A stretch of 64,000 nt of DNA from Planctomycetota bacterium (GTDB lineage: Bacteria > Planctomycetota > UBA1135 > GCA-002686595), in NCBI GenBank assembly GCA_016714045.1, contig JADJNY010000005.1:1-64000 (forward strand), in the 5' to 3' direction. Both the position numbers and the translations under genes were made by a program. The notes beneath the pieces are model-generated. The model saw only the letters and a program-made list of their open reading frames with translations, made no database searches and was not told the DNA's origin. This document shows positions 33,738 through 42,770 of the stretch, one piece after another. How positions within the stretch are numbered: position 1 is the stretch's first letter; the number at the start of each line of letters is the position of its first letter.

Positions 33738-34971
33738 GCGACCGACCCGAACGGCCGGCACGCTGCGCGTCGCGTTCGCGGGTGGGGGCACGGGCGGGCA
33801 CATCGTGCCCGGCTTGCACCTGCTCGCGACGGCGACGGAGGCCCCGGCGCGCGCAGGCCGCGCGCGTCCGGAGGCGTCGATGGCGTTCGACCGCGCCACG
33901 AGCCCGCGCTCCGACGACGCGGGCCGTGCGCACGCTGCGTCGCCCGTGATCGAGGACGTGCTCTGGTTCACGACCGGGCGCGGCGTCGAAGCGCGCGTGC
34001 TCGCGGGCCTCGATCGCGTGCGCGGCCCGGCCGAGGTCGAACGCGTCGCGCTCCCGCTCGAGCCCGAGGGCGGGGGCGCGCCGTCGCGCTCCGCGCTCGT
34101 CCTGCGCACGCCGCGCGCGGTCGTCCGTGCGCGCGCGGCGCTCGTCCGCCACCGCGCCCAGGTGCTGCTCGGCCTCGGCGGCTTCACGGCGCTCCCCGCC
34201 GTGCTCGCCGCGCGCTCGCTCGGGATCCCGGTCGCGCTGGTCGAGATCAACGCGAGCCCCGGCGCGGCGACGCGCTGGCTCGCGCGCTTCTCCACACGCG
34301 TCTTCCATGCTTGGCGCGGGACGCTCGGGAGCTCGCCGAACGCGCAACACGTCTTCACCGGCGCTCCGCTCGCGCCCGAGTTCACGCGCGGCGCTCCGCC
34401 GCTCGAGGTCTCGGAGCGCGCGCGCGCCGAGCTCGGCTTCGATCCGGAGCGTCCGTTGCTCGTCGTGCTCGGCGGGAGCCAGGGCGCTTCGGGCCTGAAC
34501 CAGTTCGTGCGCGCCCACGCGCCCGCGATCGTCGCGAGCGGCGTGCAGGTGCTCCACCAGACCGGCCCCGGCCGCGCGAGCGAGGGGCTGCCGACGTTCA
34601 CGGGCTACCGCGTGCAGGAGTACCTCGACCCCGCGTGGCACGCGCTCGCCGCGAGCACCGCCGTCTTGTGCCGCGGCGGCGCGTCGACGCTCGCCGAGGT
34701 CGCCGCGCTCCGCCGGCCCGCGTACGTCGTGCCGTACCCGCACCACGCGGACCGCCACCAGGAGAAGAACGCGCTCGAGCTCGGCGACGGCGTGCGCATC
34801 GTGCACGAGGAGCGCCTCGGCGTCTCCGTGCGCCAAGAGCTCGTGCGCCTCTGCGAACCGAACGGCGCACCGGAGCGCGCGCGCATGTCCGCGGCGCTCG
34901 AACGCGCGGTGCCGCTCGATGGCGGCGCGCGCATCTTGTCCGAGCTCGCCGCGATCGCGCGGCCGAGCTGA
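33712..34971 (+). CDS. murG: UDP-GlcNAc:lipid I N-acetylglucosaminyltransferase MurG
   Basis: 419-residue peripheral membrane GT28 enzyme completing lipid II. GGGTGGHIVPGL near the N-terminus and the donor-site blocks LGGSQGASGLNQFV, CRGGASTLAEVAAL and PYPHHADRHQEKNA are diagnostic. It is about 60 residues longer than usual because of an N-terminal Thr-rich extension and an Ala/Arg-rich insert at roughly 45-80. ATG 33712 is preferred; an in-frame TTG at 33682 would add ten residues. Confidence 0.95.
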   Translation: MATVATTTERPTRTAGTLRVAFAGGGTGGHIVPGLHLLATATEAPARAGRARPEASMAFDRATSPRSDDAGRAHAASPVIEDVLWFTTGRGVEARVLAGLDRVRGPAEVERVALPLEPEGGGAPSRSALVLRTPRAVVRARAALVRHRAQVLLGLGGFTALPAVLAARSLGIPVALVEINASPGAATRWLARFSTRVFHAWRGTLGSSPNAQHVFTGAPLAPEFTRGAPPLEVSERARAELGFDPERPLLVVLGGSQGASGLNQFVRAHAPAIVASGVQVLHQTGPGRASEGLPTFTGYRVQEYLDPAWHALAASTAVLCRGGASTLAEVAALRRPAYVVPYPHHADRHQEKNALELGDGVRIVHEERLGVSVRQELVRLCEPNGAPERARMSAALERAVPLDGGARILSELAAIARPS

Positions 34972-35150
34972 TTCCACACGATCTTCCACACCGCGTGGAG
35001 AACCCTCCCGGGTCCGCGCGGACGAAACCCACCGAACCACCTCACGCATCGAAGCCGGCGCTCGCGCGCCGCACGCGCACGCTGCGCCTCCTCGCCGATC
35101 CACGCGGCGGATGGAGCGCGGCCCTCGCGCGCGAAGGAGACGAGATCACC

Positions 35151-36678
35151 ATGGCGAAAAAGAACCAGACGGCGAGCGAAGTCGAGGCCAAGTCGTTGCG
35201 CGCGATGGCGCGGCACGGCGAGACGAGCCCGCTCGTGCCCGGCGTGCCGAAGCGCGTGCACCTGCTCGGCGCGGGCGGCGCGGGGCTCTCCGGCGCCGCG
35301 TTGATCCTGCACGCGCGCGGCCACGTGCTCTCCGGCCATGATCGCGCGGACTCGCGCTTCGTGCGCTCCCTGCGCGTGCTCGGCATCGGAGTCGACCTCG
35401 GCGAGAGCAAGACGGAGCCTCTTGCCGCAAGGCGTCGAGCTCGTCGCGCGCTCCGCGGCGGTCCAGCTCACGGACCCGCAGGTCGTCGAGGCGCAGCGCC
35501 GCGGCATCCCGGTGATCAAGTACAGCGAGCTGCTCGGTCAGCTCGCGCCCGCGCGCCGCACGATCGCCGTCGCGGGGACGCACGGCAAGACGACGACGTC
35601 GTGGCTCACATACTACGCGCTGCGCGGGTTGTGCGAGGCCGCCGGCCGCGGCGCGCCGACGCCGGGTGCTTTGATCGGCGGCGCGTGCCGTCAGATCGCG
35701 TCGAACGCGGTGCCGCCGCAGCTCGGCGGGTGGTTCTCCGCGGAGGCGTGCGAGTACGACCGCTCGTTCCTGCAGCTCGCTCCCGAGGGCGCCATCGTCA
35801 CGAACGTCGAGGCCGACCACCTCGACTACTACGGCAGCCTCGACGCGATCGAAGAGGCGTTCGCGCGCTTCGTCGACCGCGTGCACCCCGACGGATTGCT
35901 CGTCGTCGGCCGCGACGTGCCGGAGAAGATCGTCGCGGCGAGCCCGTGCACCGTGTGGCGCCTCGGCCGCGAGATCCACGTCGATCTCCTCGGCGAACAG
36001 CACGGCTTCTTCCGCTTCCGCCTGCGCGGACCGGGTTGGGCGACGCCGGAGGTGAAGCTCGAGATCCCGGGCGCCTTCAACGTCGAGAACGCGGCGTTGG
36101 CGCTCGCGCTGGCTATCGGGCTCGTCGGGCGGCACTGGCGGCTCGACCTCGACCAGGCCGCGGATGCCGCGGCGCGTTCGATCCACCGCTACCAGGGCGC
36201 CGAGCGCCGCTTCGAGCCGTGGGGCACGCACGGCGGCGTCGAGCTGATCCACGACTACGCGCACCACCCGACCGAAGTGCGCGCGACGCTCGAGGCCGCG
36301 CGGCGCGCGCTGCCCGGGAAGCCGCTGACCGTGCTCTTCCAGCCGCACCAGCACAGCCGCACCGCGCGCTTCATCGACGACTTCGTCGAGAGCCTGCGCG
36401 CGGCGGATCGCGTCGTCGTCGCCGAGGTCTACGGCGCGCGCGCGCACATCGACCGCATGGGCGCGGGAGCCGAGGACCTCGTGCAGCGCTTGAAGCGCGC
36501 GAACGTCGACGCGGTGTTCGGCGGCGCGCCGTTGCAAAGCGTGCACGCGCTCGCGGAGCGCGCGCCGGCGGGTTCCGCGGCGCTCGTGCTCGGCGCGGGC
36601 GACATCGATCTCTACAAGGACGAACTCGTGCAGGCGCTGCAAGGGCGCCTCGCCGCGGCGCGTTCGTCCACTCGATAA
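35151..36678 (+). CDS. murC: UDP-MurNAc-L-alanine ligase MurC, frameshifted near 35425
   Basis: Adds L-Ala to UDP-MurNAc. ATG 35151 has AGGAG at suitable spacing. Codons up to 35420 encode the substrate domain (RVHLLGAGGAGLSGAALILH). The rest is in the next frame from about 35430 (LLPQGVELVARSAAV) and includes AGTHGKTTTSW, EACEYDRSFLQL, TNVEADHLDYYG, AFNVENAALAL, HDYAHHPTEVRATL and FQPHQHSRTA. One extra base, or two missing bases, near 35425 explains the break. An essential gene, so a sequence error is likely. The protein is otherwise of normal length. Confidence 0.92.
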
Positions 36679-36854
36679 GGGAGGCGCCGGGGGAACGGAC
36701 TCGGGCTGCCGCTCGTCGAAGGTCGCGCGTTGGGGGAGGGGATCCTGGGCGCGACCGCGACGAGACGTGCGCTGCCGTTCCTTCGGCGCGTCCTCTTTGG
36801 CCTCCGCGTGGCGCGCTTGCGTCCTCCGTCTCCATCGCGCACTCTCCGAACCCG

Positions 36855-37832
36855 ATGACCACCGTGACCACCTGGCCCTGCGCAGCGCTCCACCACGCCG
36901 ACCTCTCGATCCGCACGACGATGCGCGTGGGCGGCGCCGCGGAGTGGCTCCTCGAGCCGACGACGCCGGAGGAACTCGCGAAGGCGATCGCGGCCGCGCG
37001 CGAGGAGGGCTTCGTCCCGCGCATCCTCGGCGGCGGCGCGAACCTGATCGTCGACGACGGTGTCTTGCCGGGCGTCGTGATCACGACCGCGCGCATGCAG
37101 CGGCTCTTTCGCGTCGATCCGCGCAGCGGCGAAGAGCTCTCCGAAGGCCTGACCGACGCGCAGACCTCGCGCGTCGGCGCGATCCCGCGCGAGGTCGACC
37201 TGCGCCTCGTCGCCTGGGCCGGCATCTCGCTGCCGAAGATCGTGTCGACGTCCGCGAAGCTCGGCTGGAAGGGGCTCGAAGGCCTCGTCGGCGTCCCGGG
37301 CAACCTCGGCGGCGGCGTCGCGATGAACGCGGGCGGACGGTGGGGCGACTTCTGGGACGTCGTCGAGCGCGTGCTGCTCGTCGATCCCGAGGGCCGCATG
37401 ATCGAGCGCACGAAGGCCGAGTCGGCGCCGAGCTATCGGAACGGCAACCTCGGCGAGCTCGTCGTCGCGAGCGCGGTGCTCAAGTTCGAGCTCGACGAGA
37501 TCGCCGCCGTGAAGGAGCGCGGGCGCGAGCACCTGCTCGCGAAGAACAAGGTGCAGCCCGTCACCGAGTGGAGCGCGGGCTGCGTGTTCAAGAACCCGCC
37601 GAAGGAGAAGGCGGACGGGCGCAGCGCGGGCCTGTTGATCGAGCAGTGCGGCCTGAAAGGCTCGACGCGCGGCGACGCGATCGTCTCGCCGTTGCACGGC
37701 AACTTCATCGTCAACCGCGGCAAGGCGACGGCGGTCGACGTGCTCACGCTGATCGAAGACGTGCACGACCGCGTGCTCGAGAAGACCGGCGTCGACCTGC
37801 AGCGTGAAGTGAAGGTCTGGCGCGCGGGCTGA
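36855..37832 (+). CDS. murB: UDP-N-acetylenolpyruvoylglucosamine reductase MurB
   Basis: 325-residue FAD enzyme making UDP-MurNAc, the first committed precursor. FAD-binding blocks are ILGGGANLIVDDGVLPG and GVPGNLGGGVAMNAGGRWGD. SYRNGNLGELVVASAVLKF and SAGCVFKNP follow; the residue equivalent to the E. coli proton donor Ser229 is Cys, a variant I believe occurs in other MurB proteins. Residues 90-120 hold an extra loop compared with E. coli. It ends the cluster, 176 bases after murC, with nothing notable in that gap. Confidence 0.95.
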   Translation: MTTVTTWPCAALHHADLSIRTTMRVGGAAEWLLEPTTPEELAKAIAAAREEGFVPRILGGGANLIVDDGVLPGVVITTARMQRLFRVDPRSGEELSEGLTDAQTSRVGAIPREVDLRLVAWAGISLPKIVSTSAKLGWKGLEGLVGVPGNLGGGVAMNAGGRWGDFWDVVERVLLVDPEGRMIERTKAESAPSYRNGNLGELVVASAVLKFELDEIAAVKERGREHLLAKNKVQPVTEWSAGCVFKNPPKEKADGRSAGLLIEQCGLKGSTRGDAIVSPLHGNFIVNRGKATAVDVLTLIEDVHDRVLEKTGVDLQREVKVWRAG

Positions 37833-38012
37833 GGTCCGAGCGCGTCGCGGACGATCCCCCGAGCGCCTCGGCGCACCGGCCCCCCCGTGCGTCGCGTCCT
37901 TCCTCGAGGAGCTCGCTCCTCGCGGCTCGTTGCGCGGACTTCGACCGCGGATCCGCGCCGGGCCTCAGGGATGGTGCCCCTCCGAACCGACCTGTACGCT
38001 CTCCCGGATCCA

Positions 38013-38037
38013 CCACGCCCCGCACGGGAGGGCGTGG
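38013..38037 (+). promoter_or_regulatory. hairpin in the thrS leader
   Basis: Eight-base-pair stem CCACGCCC/GGGCGTGG with a nine-base loop, 55 bases before thrS and without a T tract. It could be leader structure controlling thrS or the end of the murB transcript. Confidence 0.3.
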
Positions 38038-38092
38038 CGCTCCCCAGCGCAGGTCGCGTTGCGGGGCGAAAGCCATCCCGCGAGGTTCCTCC

Positions 38093-40048
38093 ATGTCTCA
38101 GGCCAAGGACGCTCCGCAGGTCGCGGGGCCCTTTCCGCTCTCGACCCTCCGCCACTCCGTTTCGCACTTGATGGCTTCGGCCGTCGCGAAGCTCTACCCC
38201 GGCGCCAAGTTCGGCTTCGGCCCCGCCATCGAGCACGGGTTCTACTACGACTTCGATCTCCCCGAGCCGTTGACGGAAGCGGACCTGCGCAAGATCGAGA
38301 AGGAGATGGCGCGGATCGCCAAGCGCTCGCCGAAGCTCGAGTGCGTCGCGGTGACGCGCGACGAGGCGAAGGCCCGGCTCGCCGCCGCGAACCAGACGTA
38401 CAAGGTCGAGGCCGTCGACCGGATCCCCGAGGGCGAGACGATCACGTTCTACCGCCACGGCGACTGGGAAGACCTGTGCGAAGGACCGCACGTCGACCGG
38501 CTCGACCGCAACTTCGCGTTCAAGCTCCAGCACGTGTCGGGCTCGTACTGGCTCGGCGACGAGAAGCGTCCCGCGCTGCAGCGCGTCTACGGCACCGCGT
38601 TCTGGTCGCAGGCGGAGCTCGATGCGCACCTGAAGTGGCTCGAGGAAATCAAGGAGCGCGACCACCGCGTCGTCGGCAAGCACCTGCGCCTCTTCCACAT
38701 CGACGAGATGGTGGGGCAGGGGCTGATCTTGTGGACCCCGAACGGTTCGATCATCCGCAGCGAGCTCCAGACGTTCATCAGCGCGGAGCTCTCGCGCCAG
38801 GGCTACCACCAGGTCTTCACGCCGCACATCGGCAAGCTCGACCTCTACAAGACGAGCGGGCACTTCCCGTACTACAAGGAGTCGCAGTACCCGGCGATCG
38901 TCGAAGCGGAGGCGCTGGCGAAGCTGTCGACGGAGGGCTGCACCTGCGCGGAGCTCTCCGTGCGCCTCGAGTCCGTGTCCGCGCACTTCGCGGGCGAGCT
39001 CAACGCGCGCGCGGGGCGCGAGGTCATCGGTCCGGAGAAGGTGCTGCCCGACGAGAAGCTCGTCGAGGGCTACCTGCTCAAGCCGATGAATTGCCCGCAC
39101 CACATCCGCATCTTCGCGAGCAGCCCGCACAGCTACCGCGACATGCCCGTGCGGCTCGCGGAGTTCGGCACCGTGTACCGCTGGGAACAGTCCGGCGAGA
39201 TCGGCGGCCTGACGCGGGTGCGCGGCTTCACGCAGGACGACGCGCACCTCTTCGTGCGCGAGGATCAGGTCGCCGCGGAGCTGCTCGGCTGCTTGAGCCT
39301 CGTGAAGCTCGTCTTCGCGACGCTCGGCATGCACGACTACCGCGTGCGCGTCAGCTTGCGCGATCCCGACAGCAGCAAGTACGTCGGCTCCTCGGAGAAC
39401 TGGGACAAGGCCGAGGAGGCCTGTCGCGCCGCCGCGCGCACGCTCGGCGTGGCGTGGGAGGAAGCGCCCGGCGAGGCCGCGTTCTACGGGCCGAAGATCG
39501 ACTTCATCGTGCGCGACGTGCTCGGCCGCAGCTGGCAGCTCGGCACGGTGCAGGTCGACTACAACGGTCCGATCCGCTTCGACCTCTCCTACACCGGCGC
39601 GGACAACCAGAAGCACCGGCCGGTGATGATCCATCGCGCGCCGTTCGGGAGCATGGAGCGTTTCGTCGGCGTCTTGATCGAGCACTTCGGCGGCCGCTTC
39701 CCGTTCTGGCTCTCGCCGTCGCAGATCGCCGTGATCCCGATCCGCGAGGAGCACACGCCGTACTGCACGGAGCTCGAGGCGCAGCTCAAGGCCGCGGGCT
39801 TCCGCGTCGACGCGATGCTCGAGCCCGGTCACATGAACAACAAGATCAAGCAGGCGCAGAACCAGCGCACGCCGTTCATGTTGATCGCGGGCGAGCGCGA
39901 GGCCGCGGAGAAGACCGTCGCGGTGCGACGGCGCGACACGCGAGAGCAGGAGGTCATGAAGTTCGACGACTTTCTCGCGCTCGCGCGCGCGCTGCGCGAC
40001 GGGAAGCGCCTCGACCTCGGCGAGACGCCGAAGGTCGCGGCGACCTGA
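38093..40048 (+). CDS. thrS: threonyl-tRNA synthetase without TGS domain
   Basis: 651-residue class II synthetase. It begins directly at the editing domain (RHSVSHLMASAV, the HxxxH site, then GFYYDF), so the usual N-terminal TGS domain is absent. The catalytic core has MNCPHH (zinc Cys), RVRGFTQDDAHLF and MIHRAPFGSMERF. The anticodon domain ends PSQIAVIPIREEH through the C-terminus. Total length stays normal because about 50-60 extra residues, including CTCAELSVRLESVSAHFAG, are inserted at roughly 265-325 between motif 1 and MNCP. It is separated from murB by 260 bases. Confidence 0.96.
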   Translation: MSQAKDAPQVAGPFPLSTLRHSVSHLMASAVAKLYPGAKFGFGPAIEHGFYYDFDLPEPLTEADLRKIEKEMARIAKRSPKLECVAVTRDEAKARLAAANQTYKVEAVDRIPEGETITFYRHGDWEDLCEGPHVDRLDRNFAFKLQHVSGSYWLGDEKRPALQRVYGTAFWSQAELDAHLKWLEEIKERDHRVVGKHLRLFHIDEMVGQGLILWTPNGSIIRSELQTFISAELSRQGYHQVFTPHIGKLDLYKTSGHFPYYKESQYPAIVEAEALAKLSTEGCTCAELSVRLESVSAHFAGELNARAGREVIGPEKVLPDEKLVEGYLLKPMNCPHHIRIFASSPHSYRDMPVRLAEFGTVYRWEQSGEIGGLTRVRGFTQDDAHLFVREDQVAAELLGCLSLVKLVFATLGMHDYRVRVSLRDPDSSKYVGSSENWDKAEEACRAAARTLGVAWEEAPGEAAFYGPKIDFIVRDVLGRSWQLGTVQVDYNGPIRFDLSYTGADNQKHRPVMIHRAPFGSMERFVGVLIEHFGGRFPFWLSPSQIAVIPIREEHTPYCTELEAQLKAAGFRVDAMLEPGHMNNKIKQAQNQRTPFMLIAGEREAAEKTVAVRRRDTREQEVMKFDDFLALARALRDGKRLDLGETPKVAAT

Positions 40049-40158
40049 TCGACTCGAGGCCGCGCGGTTTCCCGAATGGAGATCGCGCGGCCGTGCTCGC
40101 GCGGCGCGCAGGCCGCGAGCGAGCTCGCTCCTCCGTGTTCCGGAGGAGTGTCCACCGC

Positions 40159-40737
40159 ATGTCCACGAACTCGCAGGACCTCGTCGCCGCGCTCGCGCGG
40201 CGTTTCGTGCTCGTGCGCGGCGACTTGACGCGCGAGCGCGCCGATGCGCTCGTCAACGCCGCGAACGCGGCCCTCGCGGGCGGGGGCGGCGTCGACGGAG
40301 CGCTGCACCGCGCGGCGGGGCCCGAGCTCCAGGCCGAGTGCGCCGCGCGGCACCCGCGCGGTTGTCCGACCGGCGACGTCCGCGTGACGGCGGCCTACCG
40401 CCTCTCCGCGCGCTACGTCTTCCACGCCGTCGGGCCGGTTTGGGAAGGCGGGGGAGCAGGGGAGCCCGAGCTCCTCGCGGCCTGCTACCGGCGGTCGATC
40501 GAGCTCGCGGAGGCCCTGGGCGTCCGGACGCTCGCCTTCCCGGCGATCTCGTGCGGCGTGTACGGCTACCCGTGGCCCGCGGCGGCCGAGGTCGCGTGCA
40601 CGGCGATCGTGCGGGCGCTCGAGGCGGCGCCCGCGGTCGTGGAGGTCCGGGTCGTTTTGGCCTCGGACGCGCTCCTCGAGCACTTCGCCGCCGCGCGGGC
40701 GCGGCTCCTCGCCGAATGGCGTGAGCCTCGCGCATGA
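40159..40737 (+). CDS. macro-domain protein (ADP-ribose binding/hydrolase)
   Basis: 192-residue macro domain of the MacroD/YmdB type. The substrate loops are present: NAANAALAGGGGVDGALHRA and AFPAISCGVYGYPWPAAAEV. Such proteins bind ADP-ribose and remove it from proteins or hydrolyse O-acetyl-ADP-ribose. ATG 40159 has GGAGGAG upstream. It follows thrS by 110 bases, and a hairpin terminator follows at 40783. Confidence 0.93.
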   Translation: MSTNSQDLVAALARRFVLVRGDLTRERADALVNAANAALAGGGGVDGALHRAAGPELQAECAARHPRGCPTGDVRVTAAYRLSARYVFHAVGPVWEGGGAGEPELLAACYRRSIELAEALGVRTLAFPAISCGVYGYPWPAAAEVACTAIVRALEAAPAVVEVRVVLASDALLEHFAAARARLLAEWREPRA

Positions 40738-40782
40738 GGATCGGCAACAATCTGCCCGTCGGAACGTAGCCCGAACACGAGG

Positions 40783-40812
40783 GACCCGGGCCGCATCGCC
40801 CGGGTCTTCGTT
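40783..40812 (+). terminator. hairpin terminator after the macro-domain gene
   Basis: Nine-base-pair perfect stem GACCCGGGC/GCCCGGGTC with loop CGCATC, followed by the weak T-rich tail TTCGTT. Confidence 0.5.
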
Positions 40813-40836
40813 CCGGTCTCCACGCGAGTTCGCCCC

Positions 40837-41688
40837 ATGACGTTCCCCGCCGCGCTCGACCCCGTCCGCTCCCTCACGGCCGCGTTCCGACTCGTCGGAC
40901 GGAACCCGCTGCCGCTCCTCTTCGGCGGCGTGATCCTCCTGCTCTTCGACCGCGGGCACGGCCTTGGGATCGTCGGGGACTGGGACTCGCACCACTTCCA
41001 GGACGAGCTCCCCGGCCGGATCTTCTTCGGCGGCTGCTGCGGCCTGTTCGGGCTCCTCGTGTGGTCGTGGATCGGTGTCGGGTTCGCGCACGTCGTCGAG
41101 GAGACGCGGCGGTCGGGCACGAGCGCGTTCGCGACGCTGTTCGACGCGCGCGGTCGCTTCGGCGACATGCTGCTCGCGCTCTTCCTGCACTTGCTCGCGT
41201 GGCTCGCGGCCGGCCTGCCGATCCTCCTGCTCTTCGTCGGCGCCAGCGTGCTCGGCCGCCACACGGACATCCCCGACGGGATCGTCGTGCTCGCCGCGAT
41301 CGCGGGGCTCTTCGTCTACCTGCCGTTCGTCGCGTACGTGCTGCTCGGGCTCGTCTTCGTGCCGCAGGAGGTCGCGCTCGGCGCGCGCCCCGCGATCGAG
41401 TCGTTCCGCGCGTCGTGGGAGCTCGCGCGCGGGCGGCGCCTCGCGATCTTCGTGTTCTGCCTCGCGCTCGCGGTGTTCACGTTCGTCGGCTTCTGCTGCT
41501 TCTGCGTCGGCGTGCTCTTCACGGGCGCCGTGGCGAACGTCGCGACGTTCGAGGCGTGGCTCGAGCTCTCGCGGCCCATGGTCGCTTCGCCGAGCGCGCC
41601 GCCGCCGCAGGCGTACCCGGCGACTCCGCCGCTGGCGCACGAAGCGCAGGCTCCGCAGCCGCCGATGCCGCCTTCGCCCCAGGTCTGA
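40837..41688 (+). CDS. polytopic membrane protein, unknown function
   Basis: 283 residues with about five hydrophobic segments, including LPLLFGGVILLLF, FGLLVWSWIGVGFAHVV, LLALFLHLLAWLAAGLPILL and LALAVFTFVGFCCFCVGVLF. The C-terminal 40 residues are Pro/Ala-rich and cytoplasmic or periplasmic. The middle block FVPQEVALGARPAIESFRAS resembles planctomycete membrane proteins of unassigned role. No catalytic motif. It is convergent with oleD. Confidence 0.82.
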   Translation: MTFPAALDPVRSLTAAFRLVGRNPLPLLFGGVILLLFDRGHGLGIVGDWDSHHFQDELPGRIFFGGCCGLFGLLVWSWIGVGFAHVVEETRRSGTSAFATLFDARGRFGDMLLALFLHLLAWLAAGLPILLLFVGASVLGRHTDIPDGIVVLAAIAGLFVYLPFVAYVLLGLVFVPQEVALGARPAIESFRASWELARGRRLAIFVFCLALAVFTFVGFCCFCVGVLFTGAVANVATFEAWLELSRPMVASPSAPPPQAYPATPPLAHEAQAPQPPMPPSPQV

Positions 41689-41750
41689 ACGCGGACCGTC
41701 GTCGAAGCGCAGCCCGGCCGCGGTCGCGCACGGCCCGATCGACTTCGCGC

Positions 41751-42770
41751 CTACCGCGCGACGAGCGTCCCCGCCGCGATCCGCGCGGCGAGGTCCGCGA
41801 TGATGCGCTCCGTCGCTTCGTCGAGCGACACCAGCTCCTCGTAGCCGAAGTCGCGCCGCGCGGGTGCCAAGTCGTACGTGTGCGAGCGCGCGAGCTGCAG
41901 CGCCAGGAAGCGCGTCATCGGCGGCTCGCTCGCGCGGCGCAGCAGCGTCCATGCGCCCTCGCACATCCAGCCGGCCGCGTACGCGAGCGCGAGCGGCATG
42001 CGGCGCTTCGGCGCGGGGAGGCCGAGGCGCGACAGCACCGCGCCGAGCCACGTCCACAGCTCGACCGGCTCGGATTGGCCGAGGAAGTAGGCCTTGCCCG
42101 CGTGCGCGGCGCCCGGCTTCAGCCGGTCGGCGGCCTGCACGTGCGCGTGCGCCGCGTTCGTCACGTCCGTGATCGAGATCGAGTTGCGGCCCGTGCCCAC
42201 CACGACGAGCCGGCCGGCTCGCGCGCGCTCCACGACGCGCGGCAGCAAGTGCGGATCGCCGGGGCCGACGATCAAGTGCGGACGCAGAGCGCACGTCGAG
42301 AGGCCACTCTTCCCGTTCGCCGCGAGCGCCGCGATCTCCGCCTGCGCCTTCGAGCGCGGGTACTCCGCGAGGAAGCGCGCAGAGATCGGTACGTCGTTCG
42401 ACGCGTCGAGGTGGTCCTTCCCGTCGAAGCACACGCTGGGGGAACTCGTGTGCACGAGCTTCGGCACGCGGTTCTCGAGCGCCGCCGCGAGGACGTTCAG
42501 CGTGCCGTCGAAGTTTGTCTTGCGATACTCGCGCGCGTCGCCCCACACGCCCGCCTTCGCCGCGGTGTGGAAGACCACGTCCGCGCCCCGCATCGCGTCG
42601 CGCAGCGACCGCACGTCCGCGAGATCGCCCGCCACGCAGCGCGCGCCGAGCGCTTCCACCTGCGCGTGCGGGCTCCGCGAGTAGGACGTCACGTCGTCGC
42701 CGCGCGCGCGCAGTTCGCGGACGATCGCGAGGCCCAGGAAGCCGCCGCCGCCCGTGACGAACGCCCTCAC
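41751..42770 (-). CDS. oleD: OleD-like NADPH-dependent 2-alkyl-3-oxoalkanoate reductase
   Basis: 339-residue short-chain dehydrogenase of the extended (3-beta-HSD-like) type. TGGGGFLG (residues 6-13) binds NAD(P), and Tyr137 and Lys141 in YPRSK are catalytic. In known olefin synthesis OleD reduces the OleA product to a beta-hydroxy acid. The call rests on fold plus position: it is coupled by GTGA to oleC, which is coupled to oleB. Start GTG 42770 (RAFVTGGGGFLG). It is the last gene of the long minus-strand operon. Confidence 0.88.
   Translation of the reverse strand: MRAFVTGGGGFLGLAIVRELRARGDDVTSYSRSPHAQVEALGARCVAGDLADVRSLRDAMRGADVVFHTAAKAGVWGDAREYRKTNFDGTLNVLAAALENRVPKLVHTSSPSVCFDGKDHLDASNDVPISARFLAEYPRSKAQAEIAALAANGKSGLSTCALRPHLIVGPGDPHLLPRVVERARAGRLVVVGTGRNSISITDVTNAAHAHVQAADRLKPGAAHAGKAYFLGQSEPVELWTWLGAVLSRLGLPAPKRRMPLALAYAAGWMCEGAWTLLRRASEPPMTRFLALQLARSHTYDLAPARRDFGYEELVSLDEATERIIADLAARIAAGTLVAR

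Noticed and set aside
37901..40134. Short palindromes GAGGAG-CTCG-CTCCTC (near 37912) and GAGCGAGCTCGCTC (40117-40130) as a REP family
   Set aside because: Only two dissimilar copies were seen in this window; insufficient to call a repeat family.
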